From Gordionus sp. m RMFG-2023 (lineage: Eukaryota > Nematomorpha > Gordioida > Chordodea > Parachordodidae): 64,000 bases of DNA. Position numbers and translations under genes: made by a program. The number at the start of each line of letters is the position of its first letter. Position 1 is the first letter of the stretch. The notes beneath the pieces are model-generated. The model was given only the letters and a program-made list of their open reading frames with translations. It searched no databases and had not been told where the DNA came from. Where the stretch lies: NCBI RefSeq assembly GCF_954871325.1, contig NC_088775.1, forward strand, positions 42,323,561 through 42,387,560, written 5' to 3'. Below are positions 27,457 through 38,023 of the stretch, piece after piece.

Positions 27457-28106
27457 CTATGGTACATCTTCGCTTAAATTTTATTTTAACATGTTTACAA
27501 TCTATATTTTTACCCTCTTGCATTAAAAAAATTCAAAAACTTTTAAAATGACGATTATGACAATTGTAACTTTTCTATGGTACATCTTCACTGAAATTTT
27601 AATTTAACATGTTTACAATATATATTTTTACCAATTTGCTTCAAAAAGTTTCAAAAAAACTTAAAAATGACGATTATGACAATTATCACTTTCCTATGGT
27701 ACATCTTCGCTTAAATTTTATTTTAACATGTTTACAATCTATATTTTTAGCCACTTGTGTTAAAAAATTCAAAAACTTTTAAAATGACGATTATGACAAT
27801 TGTCACTTTTCTATGGTACATCTTCACTGAAATTTTAATTTAACATGTATACAATATATATTTTTACCAATTTGCTTCAAAAAGTTTCAAAAAAACTTAA
27901 AAATGACGATTATGACAATTGTCACTTTTCTATGGTACATCTTCGCTTAAATTTTATTTTAACATGTTTACAATCTATTTTTTTACCCTCTTTCATTAAA
28001 AAAATTCAAAAACTTTTAAAATGACGATTATGACAATTGTCACTTTTCTATGGTACATCTTCACTGAAATTTTAATTTAACATGTTTACAATATATATTT
28101 TTACCA
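26687..28106 (+). repeat. 1,420-bp tandem duplication, copy 1
   Basis: CACCAATCTTTGG (26,741), CAGTTTCC, ATTATCAC, TTTTTAGCCAC, CATGTATAC and CTCTTTCATT (near 27,988) recur in the same order 1,420 bp later. The unit equals six A/B dimers. Its left part overlaps the end of the second 10.9-kb copy, so it arose after that boundary had formed. Confidence 0.88.
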
Positions 28107-29526
28107 ATTTGCTTCAAAAAATTTCAAAAAAACTTAAAAATGACGATTATGACAATTGTCACCAATCTTTGGTACATCTTCGCTTAAATATTATTTTAAC
28201 ATGTTTACAATCTATATTTTTACCCTCTTGCATTAAAAAAATTCAAAAACTTTTAAAATGACGATTATGACAATTGTCACTTTTCTATGGTACATCTTCA
28301 CTGAAATTTTAATTTAACATGTTTACAATATATATTTTTACCAATTTGCTTCAAAAAGTTTCAAAAAAACTTAAAAATGACGATTATGACAATTGTCACT
28401 TTCCTATGGTACATCTTCGCTTAAATTTTATTTTAACATGTTTACAATCTATATTTTTACCCACTTGTGTTAAAAAATTCAAAAACTTTTAAAATGACGA
28501 TTATGACAATTGTCACTTTTCTATGGTACATCTTCACTGAAATTTTAATTTAACATGTTTACAATATATATTTTTACCAATTTGCTTCAAAAAGTTTCAA
28601 AAAAACTTAAAAATGACGATTATGACAATTGTCAGTTTCCTATGGTACATCTTCGCTTAAATTTTATTTTAACATGTTTACAATCTATATTTTTACCCTC
28701 TTGCATTAAAAAAATTCAAAAACTTTTAAAATGACGATTATGACAATTGTCACTTTTCTATGGTACATCTTCACTGAAATTTTAATTTAACATGTTTACA
28801 ATATATATTTTTATCCATTTGCTTCAAAAAATTTCAAAAAAACTTAAAAATGACGATTATGACAATTGTCACTTTTCTATGGTACATCTTCGCTTAAATT
28901 TTATTTTAACATGTTTACAATCTATATTTTTACCCTCTTGCATTAAAAAAATTCAAAAACTTTTAAAATGACGATTATGACAATTGTAACTTTTCTATGG
29001 TACATCTTCACTGAAATTTTAATTTAACATGTTTACAATATATATTTTTACCAATTTGCTTCAAAAAGTTTCAAAAAAACTTAAAAATGACGATTATGAC
29101 AATTATCACTTTCCTATGGTACATCTTCGCTTAAATTTTATTTTAACATGTTTACAATCTATATTTTTAGCCACTTGTGTTAAAAAATTCAAAAACTTTT
29201 AAAATGACGATTATGACAATTGTCACTTTTCTATGGTACATCTTCACTGAAATTTTAATTTAACATGTATACAATATATATTTTTACCAATTTGCTTCAA
29301 AAAGTTTCAAAAAAACTTAAAAATGACGATTATGACAATTGTCACTTTTCTATGGTACATCTTCGCTTAAATTTTATTTTAACATGTTTACAATCTATTT
29401 TTTTACCCTCTTTCATTAAAAAAAATCAAAAACTTTTAAAATGACGATTATGACAATTGTCACTTTTCTATGGTACATCTTCACTGAAATTTTAATTTAA
29501 CATGTTTACAATATATATTTTTACCA
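28107..29526 (+). repeat. 1,420-bp tandem duplication, copy 2
   Basis: Follows copy 1 directly; homology continues to 29,540. The junction monomer at 28,062-28,180 is chimeric: it has the A1 body TTACCAATTTGC followed by the A2-type TTCAAAAAATTTC. This places the exchange within 28,107-28,120. At least one base difference exists between the copies (29,425 A versus T). Confidence 0.88.
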
Positions 29527-32500
29527 ATTTGCTTCAAAAAGTTTCAAAAAAACTTAAAAATGACGATTATGACAATTGTCACTTTCCTATGGTACATCTT
29601 CGCTTAAATTTTATTTTAACATGTTTACAATCTATATTTTTACCCACTTGCATTAAAAAAATTCAAAAACTTTTAAAATGACGATTATGACAATTGTCAC
29701 TTTTCTATGGTACATCTTCACTGAAATTTTAATTTAACATGTTTACAATATATATTTTTACCAATTTGCTTCAAAAAGTTTCAAAAAACTTAAAAATGAC
29801 GATTATGACAATTATCACTTTCCTATGGTACATCTTCGCTTAAATTTTATTTTAACATGTTTACAATCTATATTTTTACCCACTTGTGTTAAAAAATTCA
29901 AAAACTTTTAAAATGACGATTATGACAATTGTCACTTTTCTATGGTACATCTTCACTGAAATTTTAATTTAACATGTATACAATATATATTTTTACCAAT
30001 TTGTTTCAAAAAGTTTCAAAAAAACTTAAAAATGACGATTATGACAATTGTCACTTTCCTATGGTACATCTTCGCTTAAATTTTATTTTAACATGTTTAC
30101 AATCTATATTTTTACCCACTTGTGTTTAAAAATTCAAAAACTTTTAAAATGACGATTATGACAATTGTCACTTTTCTATGGTACATCTTCACTGAAATTT
30201 TAATTTAACATGTTTACAATATATATTTTTACCTATTTGCTTCAAAAAGTTTCAAAAAAACTTAAAAATGACGATTATGACAATTGTCACTTTCCTATGG
30301 TACATCTTCGCTTAAATTTTATTTTAACATGTTTACAATCTATAATTTTACCCTCTTGCATTAAAAAAATTCAAAAACTTTTAAAATGACGATTATGACA
30401 ATTGTCACTTTTCTATGGTACATCTTCACTGAAATTTTAATTTAACATGTTTACAATATATATTTTTACCAATTTGCTTCAAAAAGTTTCAAAAAAACTT
30501 AAAAATGACGATTATGACAATTGTCACTTTCCTATGGTACATCTTCGCTTAAATTTTATTTTAACATGTTTACAATCTATATTTTTACCCACTTGTGTTA
30601 AAAAATTCAAAAACTTTTAAAATGACGATTATGACAATTGTCACTTTTCTATGGTACATCTTCACTGAAATTTTAATTTAACATGTTTACAATATATATT
30701 TTTACCAATTTGCTTCAAAAAGTTTCAAAAAAACTTAAAAATGACGATTATGACAATTGTCAGTTTCCTATGGTACATCTTCGCTTAAATTTTATTTTAA
30801 CATGTTTACAATCTATATTTTTACCCTCTTGCATTAAAAAAATTCAAAAACTTTTAAAATGACGATTATGACAATTGTCACTTTTCTATGCTACATCTTC
30901 ACTGAAATTTTAATTTAACATGTTTACAATATATATTTTTATCCATTTGCTTCAAAAAATTTCAAAAAAACTTAAAAATGACGATTATGACAATTGTCAC
31001 TTTTCTATGGTACATCTTCGCTTAAATTTTATTTTAACATGTTTACAATCTATATTTTTACCCTCTTGCATTAAAAAAATTCAAAAACTTTTAAAATGAC
31101 GATTATGACAATTGTAACTTTTCTATGGTACATCTTCACTGAAATTTTAATTTAACATGTTTACAATATATATTTTTACCAATTTGCTTCAAAAAGTTTC
31201 AAAAAAACTTAAAAATGACGATTATGACAATTGTCACTTTCCTATGGTACATCTTCGCCTAAATTTTATTTTAACATGTTTACAATCTATATTTTTACCC
31301 ACTTGTGTTAAAAAATTCAAAAACTTTTAAAATGACGATTATGACAATTGTCACTTTTCTATGGTACATCTTCACTGAAATTTTAATTTAACATGTTTAC
31401 AATATATATTTTTACCAATTTGCTTCAAAAAGTTTCAAAAAAACTTAAAAATGACGATTATGACAATTGTCACTTTCCTATGGTACATCTTCGCTTAAAT
31501 TTTATTTTAACATGTTTACAATCTATATTTTTACCCTCTTGCATTAAAAAAATTCAAAAACTTTTAAAATGACGATTATGACAATTGTCACTTTTCTATG
31601 GTACATCTTCACTGAAATTTTAATTTAACATGTTTACAATATATATTTTTACCAATTTGCTTCAAAAAGTTTCAAAAAAACTTAAAAATGACGATTATGA
31701 CAATTGTCACTTTCCTATGGTACATCTTCGCTTAAATTTTATTTTAACATGTTTACAATCTATATTTTTACCCACTTGTGTTAAAAAATTCAAAAACTTT
31801 TAAAATGACGATTATGACAATTGTCACTTTTCTATGGTACATCTTCACTGAAATTTTAATTTAACATGTATACAATATATATTTTTACCAATTTGCTTCA
31901 AAAAGTTTCAAAAAAACTTAAAAATGACGATTATGACAATTGTCACTTTCCTATGGTACATCTTCGCTTAAATTTTATTTTAACATGTTTACAATCTATA
32001 TTTTTACCCACTTGTGTTAAAAAATTCAAAAACTTTTAAAATGACGATTATGACAATTGTCACTTTTCTATGGTACATCTTCACTGAAATTTTAATTTAA
32101 CATGTTTACAATATATATTTTTACCAATTTGCTTCAAAAAGTTTCAAAAAAACTTAAAATGACAATTGTCACTTTCCTATGGTACATCTTCGCTTAAATT
32201 TTATTTTAACATGTTTACAATCTATATTTTTACCCTCTTGCATTAAAAAAATTCAAAAACTTTTAAAATGACGATTATGACAATTGTCACTTTTCTATGG
32301 TACATCTTCACTGAAATTTTAATTTAACATGTTTACAATATATATTTTTACCAATTTGCTTCAAAAAGTTTCAAAAAAACTTAAAAATGACGATTATGAC
32401 AATTGTCACTTTCCTATGGTACATCTTCGCTTAAATTTTATTTTAACATGTTTACAATCTATATTTTTACCCACTTGTGTTAAAAAATTCAAAAACTTTT

Positions 32501-32652
32501 AAAATGACGATTATGACAATTGTCACTTTTCTATGGTACATCTTCACTGAAATTTTAATTTAACATGTTTACAATATATATTTTTACCAATTTGCTTCAA
32601 AAAGTTTCAAAAAAACTTAAAAATGACGATTATGACAATTGTCACTTTTCTA

Positions 32653-33363
32653 TGGTACATCTTCGCTTAAATTTTATTTTAACATGTTTACAATCTATAT
32701 TTTTACCCTCTTGCATTAAAAAAATTCAAAAACTTTTAAAATGACGATTATGACAATTGTAACTTTTCTATTGTACATCTTCACTGAAATTTTAATTTAA
32801 CATGTTTACAATATATATTTTTACCAATTTGCTTCAAAAAGTTTCAAAAAAACTTAAAAATGACGATTATGACAATTGTCACTTTCCTATGGTACATCTT
32901 CGCTTAAATTTTATTTTAACATGTTTACAATCTATATTTTTACCCTCTTGCATTAAAAAAATTCAAAAACTTTTAAAATGACGATTATGACAATTGTAAC
33001 TTTTCTATTGTACATCTTCACTGAAATTTTAATTTAACATGTTTACAATATATATTTTTACCAATTTGCTTCAAAAAGTTTCAAAAAAACTTAAAAATGA
33101 CGATTATGACAATTGTCACTTTCCTATGGTACATCTTCGCTTAAATTTTATTTTAACATGTTTACAATCTATATTTTTACCCTCTTGCATTAAAAAAATT
33201 CAAAAACTTTTAAAATGACGATTATGACAATTGTAACTTTTCTATTGTACATCTTCACTGATATTTTAATTTAACATGTTTACAATATATATTTTTACCA
33301 ATTTGCTTCAAAAAGTTTCAAAAAAACTTAAAAATGACGATTATGACAATTGTCACTTTCCTA
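32653..33363 (+). repeat. Three near-identical 237-bp A/B dimers
   Basis: CTATTGTAC recurs at 32,771, 33,008 and 33,245, exactly 237 bp apart, each time after ATTGTAACTTTT. The same triplet is at 39,485-39,959, 50,896-51,370, 57,831-58,305 and about 62,062-62,536. The homologous place holds two dimers at 42.66-42.9 kb and one near 60.18 kb. The dimer is thus the unit of gain and loss at this scale. Confidence 0.85.
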
Positions 33364-33492
33364 TGGTACATCTTCGCCTAAATTTTATTTTAACATGTTT
33401 ACAATCTATATTTTTACCCACTTGTGTTAAAAAATTCAAAAACTTTTAAAATGACGATTATGACAATTGTCACTTTTCTATGGTACATCTTC

Positions 33493-34658
33493 ACTGAATG
33501 TTTAATTTAACATGTTTACAATATATATTTTTACCAATTTGCTTCAAAAAGTTTCAAAAAAACTTAAAAATGACGATTATGACAATTGTAACTTTCCTAT
33601 GGTACATCTTCGCTTAAATTTTATTTTAACATGTTTACAATCTATGTTTTTACCCACTTGTGTTAAAAAATTCAAAAACTTTTAAAATGACGATTATGAC
33701 AATTGTCACTTTTCTATGGTACATCTTCACTGAAATTTTAATTTAACATGTTTACAATGTATATTTTTACCAATTTGCTTCAAAAAGTTTCAAAAAAACT
33801 TAAAAATGACGATTATGACAATTGTCACTTTCCTATGGTACATCTTCGCTTAAATTTTATTTTAACATGTTTACAATCTATATTTTTACCCTCTTGCATT
33901 AAAAAAATTCAAAAACTTTTAAAATGACGATTATGACAATTGTCACTTTTCTATGGTACATCTTCACTGAAATTTTAATTTAACATGTTTACAATATATA
34001 TTTTTACCAATTTGCTTCAAAAAGTTTCAAAAAAACTTAAAAATGACGATTATGACAATTGTCACTTTCCTATGGTACATCTTCGCTTAAATTTTATTTT
34101 AACATGTTTACAATCTATATTTTTACCCACTTGTGTTAAAAAATTCAAAAACTTTTAAAATGACGATTATGACAATTGTCACTTTTCTATGGTACATCTT
34201 CACTGAAATTTTAATTTAACATGTATACAATATATATTTTTACCAATTTGCTTCAAAAAGTTTCAAAAAAACTTAAAAATGACGATTATGACAATTGTCA
34301 CTTTCCTATGGTACATCTTCGCTTAAATTTTATTTTAACATGTTTACAATCTATATTTTTACCCACTTGTGTTAAAAAATTCAAAAACTTTTAAAATGAC
34401 GATTATGACAATTGTCACTTTTCTATGGTACATCTTCACTGAAATTTTAATTTAACAAATATATATTTTTACCAATTTGCTTCAAAAAGTTTCAAAAAAA
34501 CTTAAAATGACAATTGTCACTTTCCTATGGTACATCTTCGCTTAAATTTTATTTTAACATGTTTACAATCTATATTTTTACCCTCTTGCATTAAAAAAAT
34601 TCAAAAAAACTTAAAAATGACGATTATGACAATTGTCACTTTCCTATGGTACATCTTC
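33493..34658 (+). repeat. Marked 1,166-bp cassette, copy 1 of 7
   Basis: Starts with an A monomer bearing ACTGAATGTTTAATTT. It then carries ATTGTAACTTTCC, CTATGTTTTTACCC, ACAATGTATATTT, a CATGTATAC monomer, an A monomer with TTAACAAATATA (loss of CATGTTTACA-like bases), AAAATGACAATTG (9-bp loss) and the chimeric B/A monomer. From CACTGAATG to TTAACAAAT is 960 bp in all seven copies. Confidence 0.88.
34540..34658 (+). repeat. Chimeric B/A monomer
   Basis: The front half is B1 (GCTTAAATTTTATT, TACCCTCTTGCATT) and the back half is A1 (TTCAAAAAAACTTAAAAATG, CACTTTCCTATGG). The switch lies in the A-rich centre, and a second B monomer follows directly. This is the product expected if a crossover between a B and an A monomer removed about a dimer. 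The same chimera is present in all seven marked cassettes of the right-hand half, so it arose once. Confidence 0.85.
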
Positions 34659-36668
34659 GCTTAAATTTTATTTTAACATGTTTACAATCTATATTTTTAC
34701 CCTCTTGCATTAAAAAAATTCAAAAACTTTTAAAATGACGATTATGACAATTGTCACTTTTCTATGGTACATCTTCACTGAAATTTTAATTTAACATGTT
34801 TACAATATATATTTTTATCCATTTGCTTCAAAAAATTTCAAAAAAACTTAAAAATGACGATTATGACAATTGTCACTTTTCTATGGTACATCTTCGCTTA
34901 AATTTTATTTTAACATGTTTACAATCTATATTTTTACCCTCTTGCATTAAAAAAATTCAAAAACTTTTAAAATGACGATTATGACAATTGTAACTTTTCT
35001 ATTGTACATCTTCACTGAAATTTTAATTTAACATGTTTACAATATATATTTTTACCAATTTGCTTCAAAAAGTTTCAAAAAAACTTAAAAATGACGATTA
35101 TGACAATTATCACTTTCCTATGGTACATCTTCGCTTAAATTTTATTTTAACATGTTTACAATCTATATTTTTAGCCACTTGTGTTAAAAAATTCAAAAAC
35201 TTTTAAAATGACGATTATGACAATTGTCACTTTTCTATGGTACATCTTCACTGAAATTTTAATTTAACATGTATACAATATATATTTTTACCAATTTGCT
35301 TCAAAAAGTTTCAAAAAAACTTAAAAATGACGATTATGACAATTGTCACTTTTCTATGGTACATCTTCGCTTAAATTTTATTTTAACATGTTTACAATCT
35401 ATTTTTTTACCCTCTTTCATTAAAAAAATTCAAAAACTTTTAAAATGATGATTATGACAATTGTCACTTTTCTATGGTACATCTTCACTGAAATTTTAAT
35501 TTAACATGTTTACAATATATATTTTTACCAATTTGCTTCAAAAAGTTTCAAAAAAACTTAAAAATGACGATTATGACAATTGTCACTTTCCTATGGTACA
35601 TCTTCGCTTAAATTTTATTTTAACATGTTTACAATCTATATTTTTACCCACTTGTGTTTAAAAATTCAAAAACTTTTAAAATGACGATTATGACAATTGT
35701 CACTTTTCTATGGTACATCTTCACTGAAATTTTAATTTAACATGTTTACAATATATATTTTTACCAATTTGCTTCAAAAAGTTTCAAAAAAACTTAAAAA
35801 TGACGATTATGACAATTGTCAGTTTCCTATGGTACATCTTCGCTTAAATTTTATTTTAACATGTTTACAATCTATATTTTTACCCTCTTGCATTAAAAAA
35901 ATTCAAAAACTTTTAAAATGACGATTATGACAATTGTCACTTTTCTATGGTACATCTTCACTGAAATTTTAATTTAACATGTTTACAATATATATTTTTA
36001 TCCATTTGCTTCAAAAAATTTCAAAAAAACTTAAAAATGACGATTATGACAATTGTCACTTTTCTATGGTACATCTTCGCTTAAATTTTATTTTAACATG
36101 TTTACAATCTATATTTTTACCCTCTTGCATTAAAAAAATTCAAAAACTTTTAAAATGACGATTATGACAATTGTAACTTTTCTATGGTACATCTTCACTG
36201 AAATTTTAATTTAACATGTTTACAATATATATTTTTACCAATTTGCTTCAAAAAGTTTCAAAAAAACTTAAAAATGACGATTATGACAATTGTCACTTTC
36301 CTATGGTACATCTTCGCCTAAATTTTATTTTAACATGTTTACAATCTATATTTTTACCCACTTGTGTTAAAAAATTCAAAAACTTTTAAAATGACGATTA
36401 TGACAATTGTCACTTTTCTATGGTACATCTTCACTGAAATTTTAATTTAACATGTTTACAATATATATTTTTACCAATTTGCTTCAAAAAGTTTCAAAAA
36501 AACTTAAAAATGACGATTATGACAATTGTCACTTTCCTATGGTACATCTTCGCTTAAATTTTATTTTAACATGTTTACAATCTATATTTTTACCCACTTG
36601 TGTTAAAAAATTCAAAAACTTTTAAAATGACGATTATGACAATTGTCACTTTTCTATGGTACATCTTC

Positions 36669-37380
36669 ACTGAATGTTTAATTTAACATGTTTACAATAT
36701 ATATTTTTACCAATTTGCTTCAAAAAGTTTCAAAAAAACTTAAAAATGACGATTATGACAATTGTAACTTTCCTATGGTACATCTTCGCTTAAATTTTAT
36801 TTTAACATGTTTACAATCTATGTTTTTACCCACTTGTGTTAAAAAATTCAAAAACTTTTAAAATGACGATTATGACAATTGTCACTTTTCTATGGTACAT
36901 CTTCACTGAAATTTTAATTTAACATGTTTACAATGTATATTTTTACCAATTTGCTTCAAAAAGTTTCAAAAAAACTTAAAAATGACGATTATGACAATTG
37001 TCACTTTCCTATGGTACATCTTCGCTTAAATTTTATTTTAACATGTTTACAATCTATATTTTTACCCTCTTGCATTAAAAAAATTCAAAAACTTTTAAAA
37101 TGACGATTATGACAATTGTCACTTTTCTATGGTACATCTTCACTGAAATTTTAATTTAACATGTTTACAATATATATTTTTACCAATTTGCTTCAAAAAG
37201 TTTCAAAAAAACTTAAAAATGACGATTATGACAATTGTCACTTTCCTATGGTACATCTTCGCTTAAATTTTATTTTAACATGTTTACAATCTATATTTTT
37301 ACCCACTTGTGTTAAAAAATTCAAAAACTTTTAAAATGACGATTATGACAATTGTCACTTTTCTATGGTACATCTTCACT
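36669..37380 (+). repeat. Partial marked cassette (start only)
   Basis: Has the ACTGAATG monomer, ATTGTAACTTTCC, CTATGTTTTTACCC and ACAATGTATATTT. It then leaves the cassette near 37,390 and enters a CAGTTTCC lineage instead of CATGTATAC. It matches 47,979 onward at an offset of 11,310 bp up to this switch. Confidence 0.78.
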
Positions 37381-38023
37381 GAAATTTTAATTTAACATGT
37401 TTACAATATATATTTTTACCAATTTGCTTCAAAAAGTTTCAAAAAAACTTAAAAATGACGATTATGACAATTGTCAGTTTCCTATGGTACATCTTCGCTT
37501 AAATTTTATTTTAACATGTTTACAATCTATATTTTTACCCTCTTGCATTAAAAAAATTCAAAAACTTTTAAAATGACGATTATGACAATTGTCACTTTTC
37601 TATGGTACATCTTCACTGAAATTTTAATTTAACATGTTTACAATATATATTTTTATCCATTTGCTTCAAAAAATTTCAAAAAAACTTAAAAATGACGATT
37701 ATGACAATTGTCACTTTTCTATGGTACATCTTCGCTTAAATTTTATTTTAACATGTTTACAATCTATATTTTTACCCTCTTGCATTAAAAAAATTCAAAA
37801 ACTTTTAAAATGACGATTATGACAATTGTAACTTTTCTATGGTACATCTTCACTGAAATTTTAATTTAACATGTTTACAATATATATTTTTACCAATTTG
37901 CTTCAAAAAGTTTCAAAAAAACTTAAAAATGACGATTATGACAATTGTCACTTTCCTATGGTACATCTTCGCCTAAATTTTATTTTAACATGTTTACAAT
38001 CTATATTTTTACCCACTTGTGTT

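Larger units (their letters stand above)
29650..34895 (+). repeat. 5.2-kb segment with a distant copy at 54.7-59.95 kb (offset ~25,060)
   Basis: Markers shared in order with 54,711-59,955 include a short A-run (TTTCAAAAAACTTAAAAATG, 29,780 area), TCTATAATTTTACC (30,339), GTCAGTTTCC, GCCTAAATT (31,257 and 56,317), CATGTATAC (31,868 area), AAAATGACAATTG (32,158), three CTATTGTAC dimers (32,771), CACTGAATG (33,491) and TTAACAAATATA (34,451). The offset is 25,063 at the left and 25,060 after a 3-bp loss at 55,100. I saw about ten base differences over 5.2 kb, more than in the 10.9-kb pair. Confidence 0.82.
30346..35843 (+). repeat. 5.5-kb segment, copy repeated at offset 6,714 bp
   Basis: Markers at 30,761 (CAGTTTCC), 31,257 (GCCTAAA), 32,771 (CTATTGTAC), 33,491 (TCACTGAATG), 34,451 (TTTAACAAAT) and 35,395 (CAATCTATTTTTTT) all recur 6,714 bp later. 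I saw two private base changes (30,891 C and 33,262 T). Limits are set by the first mismatch on each side, at 30,345 and 35,844. Confidence 0.85.

Noticed and set aside
5629-27515. Calling the 10.9-kb pair an assembly error outright
   Set aside because: Three base differences between the copies and a further nested duplication at the right end argue for two real copies. The possibility remains open and can be settled by spanning reads.
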